A stretch of DNA of 64,000 nt from Nostoc sp. ATCC 53789 (GCF_009873495.1 NZ_CP046703.1:3186501-3250500), one strand, 5' to 3'. Positions 16,624-26,502 are shown, counted from the stretch's first letter. The notes: a model not told the origin generated them from the sequence alone. Numbers and translations are program-made.

Positions 16624-18093
16624 ATGTATAATATGCAACAAAAAAAGAAAGATATAAAATCTTCTAAACAGACGAATCTTTGGTTTGAAAGATTTATGGC
16701 AATTACTGCCACTGTAAATTTAGGTTTAGTTTTGTTTAATTTAAGTTACGTACCTTGGCGAGATTTTTACTTACGGAAACTTCCGCAAGTTATTCAGATT
16801 TATGACCCAATAAAAGGTATTGAACCCCACCGAGACACGAAAATTTATCTAGAAACAGTAGACGCATTAGAAAAGCAAGTCAGCCAAACAGGATTAGAGT
16901 CTTCTGAGGTAAAAAGCAGACTAGAGCAAATAAAGCGTCTTAGCAACGAGATGATTGACAGTAACCCCTTTGCTGGAGTTAATAAAAGTGGGACTTTGGA
17001 AAAAATCAAAAAGCGGATGCGATCGCACATCGGTAACGAATCTGCAAAACAGTCCTTTGCCACTTTTTGGAGTCAGCCTTACCTCTCGCAAAATGGCTGG
17101 ATTAAAGAAATTAATTTTTTTAACGAGAGCATCCGCCCTTTAATTGCCACTAACTACTACCGCCAAATCGGTGAAAGTGGTGAATTTGTGGATAATTTTT
17201 GGATTATTGACTTACCCTTCGTGATTTTATTTGGCGTAGAATTGCTGGGGCGTACCTTCTTAATCAAACGCCGACATCTTGGTTTAAGCTGGTTTGAAGC
17301 ACTATTGTGGCGTTGGTACGACATATTTTTACTCCTACCATTTTGGCGTTGGCTGCGAATCTTACCTGTATTAGTCCGCCTCGATCAAGCGCATTTATTG
17401 GATCTCCAGCCAGTGCGAAAGCAAATTCATCAGGGGATTGTCGCCAATTTTGCTGAAGAACTTACAGAAGTAGTAGTAGTAAGGGTAATTAACCAGGTTC
17501 AGGGTTCAATTCAACGCGGTGAGTTAACGGATTGGCTCTCACAACAAGAAAATTTACGTCCCTACATAGATATTAATAATGTGAATGAAGTGGAAGCGAT
17601 CGCAGGTCTTTTGGTAAAAACAATTGTTTACCAAGTCTTACCTGATATTCAACCTGCGATCGTTGCCATTTTGCGCCACAACATCGAAACCGTCTTCCAT
17701 CAAGTCCCCGTCTACCGCAACCTCCAGAATCTCCCTGGCGTGGGAAAAGCTCAAACCCAGTTAAGCGAACAATTGGCAACGCAAATCACAACTAATCTTT
17801 ACAAAACTTTGGTTAGCGCTGTTGAAGACCCTGTTGGCGCAAAACTCACCAGTCAACTCGTAGAAAGGTTTAGCGAAGCTTTGGGATCTGAAATGAAGGA
17901 AAAACACGTACTTTCCGAAATTCAGAGTTTACTTTTTGACTTCTTAGAGGAAATCAAAATCAACTACGTCCAGCGTTTATCCCAAGAAGACATAGACCAA
18001 ATTATCGAGCAAACCAGGCAGCTACGCACACAAGCATCAGTTCCTACAGTGGTCGAGAAAAGCACCACTCTCCCAAAAATACGCGAAGGGTAG
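16624..18093 (+). CDS. Conserved cyanobacterial membrane protein, possibly voltage-sensor-like
   Basis: 489 residues from the ATG at 16624. A TTG start at 16555 would add 23 residues of unlikely sequence, and an ATG at 16633 is also possible. One membrane helix near 25-42 is followed by a soluble region of about 130 residues. A hydrophobic block (about 195-265) then contains WIIDLPFVILFGVELLGRTF and WRWYDIFLLLPFWRWLRILPVLVRL. Arg residues every few positions in the last helix recall the S2-S4 part of ion-channel voltage sensors. The C-terminal 220 residues are soluble and helical. I do not recognise a named family; the channel comparison is only a resemblance. Confidence 0.65.
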   Translation: MYNMQQKKKDIKSSKQTNLWFERFMAITATVNLGLVLFNLSYVPWRDFYLRKLPQVIQIYDPIKGIEPHRDTKIYLETVDALEKQVSQTGLESSEVKSRLEQIKRLSNEMIDSNPFAGVNKSGTLEKIKKRMRSHIGNESAKQSFATFWSQPYLSQNGWIKEINFFNESIRPLIATNYYRQIGESGEFVDNFWIIDLPFVILFGVELLGRTFLIKRRHLGLSWFEALLWRWYDIFLLLPFWRWLRILPVLVRLDQAHLLDLQPVRKQIHQGIVANFAEELTEVVVVRVINQVQGSIQRGELTDWLSQQENLRPYIDINNVNEVEAIAGLLVKTIVYQVLPDIQPAIVAILRHNIETVFHQVPVYRNLQNLPGVGKAQTQLSEQLATQITTNLYKTLVSAVEDPVGAKLTSQLVERFSEALGSEMKEKHVLSEIQSLLFDFLEEIKINYVQRLSQEDIDQIIEQTRQLRTQASVPTVVEKSTTLPKIREG

Positions 18094-18098
18094 AAAAG

Positions 18099-18245
18099 CT
18101 AGCCTGGATTTCTCACTTGTGAGAAATCCAAGGGGTGTGGGAGGTGTGGGAGGATGGGGAAGAAGTCTTACCCCCCCACACTCACCACACTCCCCACACT
18201 CCTCTTCTCCCTCTGCCTACACTATGCGTGAGAAATCCGGGCTAG
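18099..18245. repeat. Small element with 18-bp terminal inverted repeats
   Basis: CTAGCCTGGATTTCTCAC (18099-18116) is repeated in inverse at 18228-18245 with one mismatch. The left end also forms an 11-bp hairpin with GTGAGAAATCC at 18119-18129. The interior holds GGTGTGGGAGG and CCCCACACTCC runs that can pair with each other. There is no coding capacity. It looks like a MITE-sized, non-autonomous repeat that starts six bases after a gene stop. Confidence 0.7.
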
Positions 18246-18402
18246 GGGGCAGGAGGGCAAGGAGAAAAAACCAATTCCTAATTCCCTATTCCCAATGCCC
18301 CATCCCCAATACTCGACTATCCATTAAATGCGCTAAACTCGAATGAGGGCGAATCATCATTGATTCGTCACAAGACTTCTTGGAAGATATACCTATCGCA
18401 GG

Positions 18403-18427
18403 AAGTGGGTCAGTGCCCACTTTTTTT
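18403..18427 (+). terminator. Hairpin plus T-run in the rimP leader, likely attenuator
   Basis: AAGTGGG (18403-18409) pairs with CCCACTT (18416-18422) around TCAGTG and is followed directly by T residues to 18427. The rimP ATG is only 13 bases later. A rho-independent stop this close upstream of rimP-nusA-infB suggests regulated read-through, or it marks the end of an upstream transcript. Confidence 0.75.
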
Positions 18428-18440
18428 ATTGAATTCTCTC

Positions 18441-18902
18441 ATGGCTCATCCTTTAGTTCCACAAATTATTGATTTGGCGACACCAGTAGCAGAAGAACTG
18501 GGATTGGAAGTGGTTGGCGTGGTCTTTCACACTCACCAAAGTCCACCAGTGTTGCGGGTAGACATTCGCAATCCTCAGCAAGACACCGGATTGAATGATT
18601 GTGAGAGGATGAGCCGTGCTTTAGAAGCCTCCTTAGATGCTGCGGAAATCGTTCCAGATACATACGTCTTGGAAGTGTCTAGTCCTGGTATTTCGCGGCA
18701 ACTGGTAACAGACAGGGAGTTTATTTCCTTTAAAGGATTTCCTGTCATTATTTCCACAACGCTTCCCTACGACGGACAACAAGAGTGGATTGGTCAGTTG
18801 ATTCGCCGGGATGAGACAACACTTTACTTAAACCAAAAGGGTCGTGTAGTCGAAATTCCCCGCTCCCTAATTACTAAGGTGCAGCTAGACGAGCGCCGAT
18901 AA
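18441..18902 (+). CDS. rimP: Ribosome maturation factor RimP
   Basis: 153 residues from the ATG at 18441 ([21 protein letters not shown]). A longer frame from 18360 would read through the attenuator hairpin, so it is rejected. The family patterns are present: [59 protein letters not shown] (near 72-91), and a C-terminal SH3-like part ending [13 protein letters not shown]. RimP acts in 30S subunit maturation. It is the first gene of the rimP-nusA-ylxR-infB cluster. Confidence 0.95.
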   Translation: MAHPLVPQIIDLATPVAEELGLEVVGVVFHTHQSPPVLRVDIRNPQQDTGLNDCERMSRALEASLDAAEIVPDTYVLEVSSPGISRQLVTDREFISFKGFPVIISTTLPYDGQQEWIGQLIRRDETTLYLNQKGRVVEIPRSLITKVQLDERR

Positions 18903-19088
18903 ACAAAGGGCTAGGGCTTAGGAATTACAGACTAGAGTGCCATTCGCTCAAGGCTAGAGTTTCGGGCCTAGAGTTTCGGGACTAAGGGCTAGAGATTAGG
19001 GGCTAGTGTAAAGCTATTCTCTAATCCCTGGTTCTATTTAATGCGTAGTTTTCAGCCCCCACTCCCTGCTTTTTAAAGGAGATTGCTT
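18903..19088. repeat. Low-complexity CTAGAG/TTTCGGG repeats between rimP and nusA
   Basis: GGCTAGAGTTTCGGG and variants (CCTAGAGTTTCGGG, GGGCTAGAGATTAGGGGCTAG) recur about four times in the rimP-nusA spacer. No gene is seen. AAAGGAG at about 19075-19082 is the nusA ribosome binding site. Confidence 0.6.
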
Positions 19089-20366
19089 ATGTCAATGGTT
19101 ACTTTACCTGGATTAAAAGAATTAATTGAAAGTATAAGTCGTGAGCGGAATTTACCCCGTCTTGCAGTTCAATCAGCTATTAGAGAAGCACTACTCAAAG
19201 GCTACGAACGTTATCGTCGCGCCCAAAATTTAGAGCGAAAACAGTTTGACGAAGATTATTTTGAAAATTTTGAAGTAGAACTCGATATTGACGGAGAGGG
19301 ATTTCGCGTTCTTTCCACCAAAACCATCGTTGAAGAAGTAAATAACACAGACCATCAGATTTCTTTAGACGAAGTTCAACAAGTAGCTCCCGAAGCACAG
19401 TTAGGGGACTCTGTTGTACTAGATGTGACTCCCGACCAAGGAGAATTTGGTCGGATGGCGGCAATGCAAACCAAGCAAGTATTGGCGCAAAAATTACGGG
19501 ATCAACAGCGCCAGATGGTGCAAGAAGAGTTCCAAGATTTAGAAGGAACTGTTTTGCAAGCAAGAGTCCTACGGTTTGAGCGGCAATCTGTGGTTTTGGC
19601 AGTCAGCAGTGGATTTGGTCAGCCAGAAGTAGAAGCCGAGTTACCGAAGCGGGAACAGTTGCCTAACGATAATTATCGGGCAAATGCCACCTTCAAGGTA
19701 TATCTGAAAAAAGTCTCTCAAGGTCAGCAACGAGGGCCACAGTTGCTGGTGTCTCGTGCTGATGCCGGTTTAGTGGTTTATCTGTTTGCCAACGAAGTCC
19801 CAGAAATCGAAGATGAAGTGGTACGGATTGTTGCCGTAGCAAGGGAGGCAAACCCCCCCTCCCGTTATGTCGGTCCCCGGACTAAAATAGCAGTAGATAC
19901 CCTAGATCGCGATGTAGACCCAGTTGGTGCTTGTATCGGAGCCAGGGGATCGCGAATTCAAGTGGTAGTCAACGAATTACGCGGTGAAAAAATAGATGTA
20001 ATTCGCTGGTCGCCAGACCCAGCAACATACATCGCTAATGCTTTAAGTCCAGCACGGGTGGATGAAGTACGCCTCATGGACCCAGAATCCCGGCAAACTC
20101 ACGTACTTGTGGCTGAAGATCAACTAAGTTTAGCTATTGGGAAAGAAGGACAAAACGTCCGTTTGGCAGCCCGCCTGACTGGTTGGAAAATAGATATCAA
20201 AGACAAAGCTAAATACGACTATGCCGGAGAAGATGAGAAATTTACCGCTGTCAGAGCAAAATATCAGACAGAGGAAGATGACCTTGAATTCGACGAAGAA
20301 TTAGAAGATGAAAATCAGGACGAATTAGAAGAGGAGGATAGTTTTGACAATAACGATGACGAATAA
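19089..20366 (+). CDS. nusA: Transcription termination/antitermination factor NusA
   Basis: 425 residues. The start at 19089 (MSMVTLPGLKELIES) has AAAGGAG seven bases upstream. Domains: an N-terminal RNA-polymerase-binding domain (about 1-130), S1 (about 135-205; EGTVLQARVLRFERQSVVLAV), and KH1 and KH2 (about 230-350; DPVGACIGARGSRIQVVVNELRGEKIDVIRW and LSLAIGKEGQNVRLAARLTGWKIDI). The C-terminal acidic repeats of the E. coli protein are absent. They are replaced by a 50-residue Glu/Asp tail, as is usual in cyanobacteria. It works with RNA polymerase during elongation and pausing. Confidence 0.96.
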   Translation: MSMVTLPGLKELIESISRERNLPRLAVQSAIREALLKGYERYRRAQNLERKQFDEDYFENFEVELDIDGEGFRVLSTKTIVEEVNNTDHQISLDEVQQVAPEAQLGDSVVLDVTPDQGEFGRMAAMQTKQVLAQKLRDQQRQMVQEEFQDLEGTVLQARVLRFERQSVVLAVSSGFGQPEVEAELPKREQLPNDNYRANATFKVYLKKVSQGQQRGPQLLVSRADAGLVVYLFANEVPEIEDEVVRIVAVAREANPPSRYVGPRTKIAVDTLDRDVDPVGACIGARGSRIQVVVNELRGEKIDVIRWSPDPATYIANALSPARVDEVRLMDPESRQTHVLVAEDQLSLAIGKEGQNVRLAARLTGWKIDIKDKAKYDYAGEDEKFTAVRAKYQTEEDDLEFDEELEDENQDELEEEDSFDNNDDE

Positions 20367-20514
20367 TTGATTAATCTTGTAAAGTTTTGATAATGTTGAT
20401 TGTAGTCCGAGTCTTAAGGATTATTTCCTGAAAGACACCTTGGTATAAGTAAAAAATAGTAATAAAAAACTCATTTTTACACCCAGAATGCTGGACTGAG
20501 ATCGCAGAAAACTG

Positions 20515-20784
20515 ATGAAACCAAATTATCGGCGCTGTATTAGTTGCCGGAAAGTAGGCTCAAAAGATGAGTTTTGGCGGATTGTCCGCGTCTTTCCATC
20601 GGGAAAGGTACAATTAGATCAGGGCATGGGGCGTTCTGCCTATATTTGTCCGCAAACGAGTTGCTTACAAGCGGCTCAAAAAAAAAATCGACTAGGGCGA
20701 TCGCTACATGCATCAGTGCCAGAAACACTGTATCAAAGCTTGTCGCAACGTCTAGCCAGCAGCAATACCCAAAACCAAATTTAA
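20515..20784 (+). CDS. ylxR: YlxR/RnpM-type RNA-binding protein (DUF448)
   Basis: 89 residues with the YlxR signature: RRCISCRKVGSKDEFWRIVR (6-25), then GMGRSAYICPQTSCLQAAQKKNRLGRSL (about 37-65). The family binds RNA, and in Firmicutes (as RnpM) it modulates RNase P. It sits in its classical place between nusA and infB, 148 bp after nusA. The start ATG at 20515 is close to the domain. The C-terminal 25 residues are unstructured. Confidence 0.92.
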   Translation: MKPNYRRCISCRKVGSKDEFWRIVRVFPSGKVQLDQGMGRSAYICPQTSCLQAAQKKNRLGRSLHASVPETLYQSLSQRLASSNTQNQI

Positions 20785-21263
20785 TTGGAACAACTTTGTG
20801 ACATCATCACCAGAAGAATTGTGCGAAAGCCGAAGTCGTGCTTTCATCACACCAACTGTTGATCGTTAAGGTTAGTGCCAAAATAGTAAATGGGTGTAAA
20901 AGGCATTCGACTCTCCAATAATTTAAGGGGAGCGAGGCAACATTCCCAGAACAAGATGTAATCGATTGTGTTGTGGAAGATTCAGAATCAACAAAACAAA
21001 AAACTACAAAATGGCAACCTGGTAGCGCTCAGGCGCAGTTCGGCGTCAAGGATTCCTATAAAAATCTTTTTAAAAAATTTTTATGGGTATCCCTCAACCA
21101 TCATTCCTGGTGGGGATGCCATTATTAAACCGAAACATCTCTCTTTCCTGATTGGAGGCACCGGCAAAAACTAAACGGCGGTCTAAAAACAGTAATCCAA
21201 GGATGGAGATGTCGCAAACCAGGCAACCATCCGCTAAAACTGTAAATTAAAGGGGAAGAGTGG
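20785..21263. other. Long leader of infB
   Basis: 479 bp between ylxR and infB, unusually long for this cluster. It holds one strong hairpin (listed separately). AGGGGAAGAG just before 21264 is the infB ribosome binding site. No open frame of interest was found. Confidence 0.45.
21050..21092 (+). promoter_or_regulatory. Stable hairpin in the infB leader
   Basis: Arms 21050-21065 and 21077-21092 pair over 16 positions with one G-T pair and one mismatch (AU-rich core ATAAAAAT/ATTTTTAT, GC-rich base). No T-run follows, so it is not a simple terminator. It may control infB translation or mRNA processing (inference). Confidence 0.5.
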
Positions 21264-24200
21264 ATGACCAACGGCAAAGTTAGAATCTATGAATTATCAA
21301 AGGAATTGAATTTGGATAACAAAGAGCTACTAGCAATTTGCGACCAGCTCAGTATCGCGGTCAAAAGTCATAGCAGCACGATTTCAGAATCCGAGGCAGA
21401 AAACATCCGCACGGCAGCAGAAAAGCTCGCAGCTACGAATGTTTCAGCCAAAAAGGAACTAGGTACAACCAGCCATAAGCCAAATTCACCACCAAACGGC
21501 GGACGTAACCGACCTGCTGCACCCCACAAACAGCAAATTTTGGAAATACGCAAACCCAAAATATTGAGAAATACTACCTCCAACGCCCCAGAGGCGTCAG
21601 TTGCCAACAATACCCAAGCTGCCTTGTCTGAAGCTAATCCTCCCTCACCTCCACGGCCTTTTGCTACACCAGCCTCACCCATGAAGCCGGCGGCACCAAC
21701 TCGACCTGTGCCCCGGACTCAATCTGAGACTCAAGAGCAACCTCCTGTCACCGACTTGGAACAAACACCTAATCCAAGTCAGGAACCGGAAAAAGTAGCA
21801 TCCCAAAAACCGGAAAAAGTAGTTCCACCGAGACCGAAATCGGAAAAACCGATCAAACCGCAATTAGTTGCCCCTCCGGCAAGGCCGGCGGCAGAAGTTG
21901 CCCAAGCAGAAGTAGCCCAAGTGTCAGATGAGCCGGTATCTCAAGCAGATAAACCGATTCTCAAACGCGACCAACGGCTACGTCCCGTTGAAGGCGATCG
22001 CGAGCAAATTAAACCCAGAGTTGCTAAACTGCCAACTGACCAGTCTCCACAATCTGCGCCACAAAGACAGGCCAGGCCTACCCCTGCACCCACCAGACCA
22101 GAGCAGAGAGGCAATCGACCATCTGCACCATCACAACTAGGAGAGGGGCAAAGACCCAGACCAGCGCGTCCTGGTGAATCAGTAGCAGCCGCAATGCCGA
22201 TCGCTACTCCACCCAGACAAATGTCAGGAATAGCGGGCAAATCTCAAGGACTGGGTGATGAGCCAGTTACACCCGATCTCCTCGATTTGAAACGCCCAAG
22301 TCCGCCTCGCCCGACCAAAGGCGGCAAAAAGTGGGTAGAAGAGGAAATAATCGACGAAGTTAAAGAGAAGGCTAAAGCTGGCGTTAAAGGCAAGCGGATC
22401 AAGCCGATATTGGATGATGAATTTGAAGAAGATTTGTTGGATGATGACGATATCGACTCACCAGCAATCGTCCAAGTCAGCCTTTCCATCGCTCGTCCTC
22501 CCAAACCAAAAGCGACTCGACCTGTACAGATGCCGGGTGCAAGCCTTGCTAGCGCTCCAACTGCTAGAGGAAGTAGAAAACCTGGTTCTAAGTCTGGTTC
22601 CAACCGCGACCATCACAATAACCGTCGCCACCAACAAGAAGCTGATACCAAGCGCGATCGTCCCGAAAAGGTGACGATCACAGGGCCGTTAACTGTACAA
22701 GAACTGTCCGACGTTTTAGCTGTTGCCGATACAGAGATTGTCAAAATCCTGTTCCTTAAAGGCATGGCGGTGAGTATCACCCAAAATCTGGACATTCCCA
22801 CAATTACCCTGGTAGGAAAAGAACTAGAAATAGAAGTCGAAACCGTCGAGCGAGAAGCAGAAGCTCGGAAAATTACGGAAATGGTCGGCGCAGAAGACCA
22901 AGAATATCTTCATCGCCGTCCGCCTGTCGTGACAATTATGGGTCACGTAGACCACGGTAAAACAACCCTGCTCGACTCAATCCGCAAAACCAAAGTGGCT
23001 GCTGGCGAAGCCGGCGGTATCACTCAGCACATTGGTGCATACCATGTAGATATAGTACATGAGGGCAAACCACAGCAGATAGTCTTCCTGGATACCCCTG
23101 GTCACGAAGCTTTTACAGCTATGCGGGCTAGAGGAGCTAGGGTAACAGACATTGCCGTATTAGTAGTGGCTGCTGATGATGGTGTCCGTCCCCAAACCAT
23201 TGAAGCCATTAGTCACGCTCAAGCTGCGGGAGTGCCAATTGTTGTTGCAATCAACAAAATTGATAAAGAAGGGGCACAGCCAGAGCGGGTGAAACAAGAA
23301 CTAACCCAGTATGGTCTGACGGCAGAAGATTGGGGTGGTGAGACAATCATGGTTCCCGTGAGCGCCATCAGAGGTGAAAATCTGGATACGCTCTTAGAAA
23401 TGATTCTCTTGGTAGCAGAAGTTGGAGAACTATCTGCCAACCCAGATCGTACTGCCAAAGGAACTGTCATTGAAGCACATCTGGATAAAGCCAAGGGAGC
23501 AGTTGCTACCCTGCTAATTCAGAATGGTACCCTGCATGTGGGAGATATCTTAGTAGCTGGCTCGGCCTTCGGTAAAGTCCGGGCGATGGTGGATGACAGA
23601 GGCAAGAGAGTGGATATCGCTTCTCCTTCCTTTGCTGTCGAGGTGTTGGGTTTAAGTGATGTGCCAGCAGCAGGCGACGAGTTCGAGGTCTTCCAGAATG
23701 AGAAAGAAGCCAGAGCCCTCGCTAGCGATCGCGCCGACAGACAACGCCTATCCCGCCTGTTACAGGGACGTGTTACCCTCACAACCTTATCGGCTCAAGC
23801 ACAAGAAGGCGAGTTGAAAGAACTCAACTTGATCTTGAAAGGAGACGTACAAGGTTCCGTAGAAGCCATTGTGGGAGCGCTCAAGCAAATCCCGCAAAAC
23901 GAAGTCCAAATTCGGATGCTCTTGGCTACTGCTGGGGAAATCACCGAGACAGACATCGACTTAGCAGCTGCCAGTAACGCTGTAATCATTGGTTTCAATA
24001 CCACCTTCGCTAGTGGCGCTAGACAAGCCGCCGATGAAGCGGGTGTAGATGTCCGGGAATACAACGTCATCTACAAACTCCTAGAAGATATCCAAGATGC
24101 CTTGGAAGGTCTTTTGGAACCAGAGTTGGTGGAAGAACCCTTGGGTCAAACCGAAGTTCGTGCCGTCTTCCCAGTCGGTCGCGGTGCTGTTGCCGGTTGC

Positions 24201-24437
24201 TACGTTCAATCTGGCAAGCTAGTTCGTAACTGCAAAGTCAGGGTACGACGCGGCGGTAAGGTGATTTATGAAGGTGTTCTTGATTCCCTAAAACGGATGA
24301 AAGAAGATGCCCGTGAAGTCAACGCCGGTTATGAATGCGGTGTCGGTATGGATAAATTCAATGATTGGGTTGAAGGTGACATCATCGAATCCTATCAGAT
24401 GGTTACGAAGCGCCGCACTCTCACCTTAACGAGATAG
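21264..24437 (+). CDS. infB: Translation initiation factor IF-2
   Basis: 1057 residues. An IF2N motif at the start ([18 protein letters not shown]) precedes a very long Pro/Ala/Lys/Arg-rich disordered region (about 60-470), typical of cyanobacterial IF-2. A second IF2N region ([23 protein letters not shown], about 480-540) leads into the G domain: GHVDHGKTT near 560, [12 protein letters not shown] near 665. Domains II-IV follow, ending in [11 protein letters not shown]. It delivers fMet-tRNA to the 30S subunit. Several overlapping open frames on both strands inside the disordered region are compositional shadows. Confidence 0.97.
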   Translation: MTNGKVRIYELSKELNLDNKELLAICDQLSIAVKSHSSTISESEAENIRTAAEKLAATNVSAKKELGTTSHKPNSPPNGGRNRPAAPHKQQILEIRKPKILRNTTSNAPEASVANNTQAALSEANPPSPPRPFATPASPMKPAAPTRPVPRTQSETQEQPPVTDLEQTPNPSQEPEKVASQKPEKVVPPRPKSEKPIKPQLVAPPARPAAEVAQAEVAQVSDEPVSQADKPILKRDQRLRPVEGDREQIKPRVAKLPTDQSPQSAPQRQARPTPAPTRPEQRGNRPSAPSQLGEGQRPRPARPGESVAAAMPIATPPRQMSGIAGKSQGLGDEPVTPDLLDLKRPSPPRPTKGGKKWVEEEIIDEVKEKAKAGVKGKRIKPILDDEFEEDLLDDDDIDSPAIVQVSLSIARPPKPKATRPVQMPGASLASAPTARGSRKPGSKSGSNRDHHNNRRHQQEADTKRDRPEKVTITGPLTVQELSDVLAVADTEIVKILFLKGMAVSITQNLDIPTITLVGKELEIEVETVEREAEARKITEMVGAEDQEYLHRRPPVVTIMGHVDHGKTTLLDSIRKTKVAAGEAGGITQHIGAYHVDIVHEGKPQQIVFLDTPGHEAFTAMRARGARVTDIAVLVVAADDGVRPQTIEAISHAQAAGVPIVVAINKIDKEGAQPERVKQELTQYGLTAEDWGGETIMVPVSAIRGENLDTLLEMILLVAEVGELSANPDRTAKGTVIEAHLDKAKGAVATLLIQNGTLHVGDILVAGSAFGKVRAMVDDRGKRVDIASPSFAVEVLGLSDVPAAGDEFEVFQNEKEARALASDRADRQRLSRLLQGRVTLTTLSAQAQEGELKELNLILKGDVQGSVEAIVGALKQIPQNEVQIRMLLATAGEITETDIDLAAASNAVIIGFNTTFASGARQAADEAGVDVREYNVIYKLLEDIQDALEGLLEPELVEEPLGQTEVRAVFPVGRGAVAGCYVQSGKLVRNCKVRVRRGGKVIYEGVLDSLKRMKEDAREVNAGYECGVGMDKFNDWVEGDIIESYQMVTKRRTLTLTR

Positions 24438-24540
24438 TGTTAAGGGTAAAATGGTTAGAAGTTAGGAGTAATAAATTAGGAGTTAGAAGTTAAAGACTGC
24501 TAATTCCAAGCTCCTAACTCTTAACTCATAACTTTTTACT
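24438..24540. repeat. AGTTAGGAG/CTCCTAACT inverted low-complexity repeat
   Basis: GAAGTTAGGAG and TTAGGAGTTAGAAGTTA on the left are answered by CTCCTAACTCTTAACTCATAAC on the right. The 100-bp spacer after infB can therefore fold back. It may serve as the infB terminator. Confidence 0.6.
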
Positions 24541-25170
24541 ATGCATTCATTTCGCTCTGAACCTATTTTGTGGATTCACGTCGCTGGATTGGCGACGTTG
24601 CCTGTTTTTTTAGTACTCTGCTTAATATTTTTGTCTGTAGGCGAGCCGTTTTTGCCAGTCTGGATGGAGCTATTTTTAGTTGCCGCCATTGGTATTCTCC
24701 CCCTGCTATGGATGCAGTTACGTCGCCCTTTTTATATATTCGCTCTTTTAGGAATAGCCCTAAAGCCAGAAAATCTGACTGAGCGGCAGCGAAAAATTCT
24801 CTGTTTAATTAATACAAAGTTAAATCGTATCCTGGCATTAGTGGCAGCAGTATTGTCGATTTGGGTGCTGTGGCATCTTTACCAATTTGCTCCATTAGTA
24901 GCAGATTCAGCCAAATTCCTTCCACAATGGCGTAGCCTTGCACTCGTGCTTGCGGGATTAGCCTTTTTAGGCAGCAATCTATTTTTACAAATACCTGTGA
25001 GTGTAATGCGAGTTTTGGTGATTAATGAGACAGAATTCGCTGGCATAGAACCATTATCTTTAGAAAAGATTAAGCAAGATTTCACAATTTTAGGGGTTCG
25101 GGTTAATCAAATCGTGCCCCGATTATTGCAATCCTTGTTTAGGATTAATACAGATTCATCACAGCCCTGA
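24541..25170 (+). CDS. Low-complexity-tail type membrane protein, function unknown
   Basis: 209 residues with four membrane segments (about 12-33, 40-60, 98-120 and 135-158) and a soluble C-terminal region of about 45 residues. The pattern (RSEPILWIHVAGLATLPVFL, LRRPFYIFALLGIALKPENLTERQRKIL, LFLQIPVSVMRVLV) matches a conserved cyanobacterial family often filed as low-complexity tail membrane protein. No enzyme motif is visible. It lies 103 bp after infB on the same strand, separated by repeat DNA. Confidence 0.65.
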   Translation: MHSFRSEPILWIHVAGLATLPVFLVLCLIFLSVGEPFLPVWMELFLVAAIGILPLLWMQLRRPFYIFALLGIALKPENLTERQRKILCLINTKLNRILALVAAVLSIWVLWHLYQFAPLVADSAKFLPQWRSLALVLAGLAFLGSNLFLQIPVSVMRVLVINETEFAGIEPLSLEKIKQDFTILGVRVNQIVPRLLQSLFRINTDSSQP

Positions 25171-25310
25171 AAGTAATATTATTTACTTTAAAAGGCTAAA
25201 AATAAGCAGTAGGGAAGCAGAGGGGCAGAGAAAAATCGGGATACCGATGCCCAATGCCCCATACCCAATGCCCAATTACCTTGCAAGTAAAAATAAAGGA
25301 ATGAGGAACT
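25171..25310. repeat. ATGCCCA-type low-complexity spacer
   Basis: GATGCCCAATGCCCCATACCCAATGCCCAATTACC (25248-25280 region) repeats a CCCAATG unit three to four times. It is preceded by GGGAAGCAGAGGGGCAGAG. Intergenic repeat DNA only. Confidence 0.6.
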
Positions 25311-25508
25311 ATGGCTCAAATTCCAGCTTCTAGCGATCGCCAATTTTCTGCTGATACTGAAATTTGGTATAGCCTCAAATGTGCGATCTCCACTAGTTCC
25401 GGTTTTCAACGCTGGCAACTAGAACGTGATGCTCAATTACACGGAATTCGCTTGGAACAGCAGGTACAAAGGTATTTAAGGGAAACTTTAGAAACTTTAG
25501 CTTACTAA
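25311..25508 (+). CDS. Small conserved protein of unknown function
   Basis: 65 residues, soluble and mostly helical (IWYSLKCAISTSSGFQRWQLERDAQLHG, then IRLEQQVQRYLRETLETLAY). A purine-rich stretch (AATGAGGAACT) precedes the ATG. Codon use and composition look like a real gene rather than repeat DNA. Its stop overlaps by four bases the end of the convergent DUF1400 gene. I recall similar short proteins in related cyanobacteria but know no function. Confidence 0.6.
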   Translation: MAQIPASSDRQFSADTEIWYSLKCAISTSSGFQRWQLERDAQLHGIRLEQQVQRYLRETLETLAY

Positions 25509-26050
25509 AAATTGAGTAAATCTTGTAGGCTTGTTTGCAAGCGACGAAGTTGACGGTATGCACCCTCCAAGCGTTTGCCATCAACTTCCACTTCATTAGT
25601 GGGATAATTTTGAATAATTTCGATTAGCGACACCTGCCCATCTTGACTTGCAGAAAGTACCAAAGCAGATCGCAAAGCCTGCCGATCTGCTCTGCGAGAC
25701 GGTGTATAAATAACTTGACTAATTTGATCCAAAATAATATTACCAATCTGGCTGTTCAGAACTCTATCTAAAAATACCAGGTTTACTTTCACAGGCTCCG
25801 TTAAATATTGACGAATGGCTTTAGGATCTTGTCGTGCTAAAGCAAAATCAACTCGTAATGAACGTGAAAGTTCACCTGTTTGGGCAAAGGTGGATAGTTC
25901 AGCTACTGAAAGTGATTCACGGAAAATACCATAGTTCAACACTACTCGTTCCGCAGCAAAGGCAGGAATAGACAAAAGTACAAGACAGGTACTACCTAGT
26001 AAAACCAAGGTGCGACGCAACCCCAAAAATTTAAAACGCATTTCTCCCAA
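25505..26050 (-). CDS. Exported stand-alone DUF1400 protein
   Basis: 181 residues. A signal peptide (about 1-32, ending PAFA-AE) is followed by one domain with the DUF1400 pattern: VVLNYGIFRESLSVAELSTFAQTGELS, LRQYL-like helices, FLDRVLNSQIGNIILDQISQVIYTPSR, ALRSALVLSASQDGQVSLIEIIQNYPT. In many cyanobacterial proteins this domain precedes an alpha/beta hydrolase. Here there is no hydrolase, and the chain ends just after the domain (QLRRLQTSLQDLLNF). It is probably periplasmic. MRFKFLG (ATG at 26038) is an alternative start. Confidence 0.75.
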   Translation of the reverse strand: MGEMRFKFLGLRRTLVLLGSTCLVLLSIPAFAAERVVLNYGIFRESLSVAELSTFAQTGELSRSLRVDFALARQDPKAIRQYLTEPVKVNLVFLDRVLNSQIGNIILDQISQVIYTPSRRADRQALRSALVLSASQDGQVSLIEIIQNYPTNEVEVDGKRLEGAYRQLRRLQTSLQDLLNF

Positions 26051-26502
26051 TTTCCAATAGATTTGCTTTTCCTGTGATGATATTCCAGTAGAATTAGTTG
26101 CGGCATCTGGCTTTAGGAAATACCAAAAATTGAAGAAGAATTCAGTAATCGAAGCAAAGACAGGATGAGCGCTTAGACAAAACAGCGATAGACATTGCCT
26201 TATCCTGAAAGCCTACAGATTGGCAAAAATCCAGCTACCATCTGGATTAACTAGATTTGGGGCTTAACAAGAGGCAAAATCCCTTTGTTAAAGATAGGCA
26301 AACTTCCACCGTCTTGTACTAGTAAAATTTTCTGAATAAAATAATATAACTAATGTATAAGTTCTGTGATGTATCTAAGGAAATTAGCTGAATCAGTGCT
26401 AATCATCCAGTATAGTTTTGCATGGGTTTGACAGCAGCTACAAGACTGCTAGTTTCAACCTTGTTCGACATACCGTAATTCAGCACATCACAGACGGAAA
26501 AA
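26051..26502. other. Divergent intergenic region
   Basis: 452 bp between the leftward DUF1400 gene and the rightward SLH gene. AT-rich; no RNA gene, repeat family or clear promoter recognised. Confidence 0.4.

Noticed and set aside
21368..22603. Several open frames on the minus strand across the start of infB
   Set aside because: They arise from the GC-rich Pro/Ala/Lys-coding disordered region of IF-2 and have no start signals or motifs.
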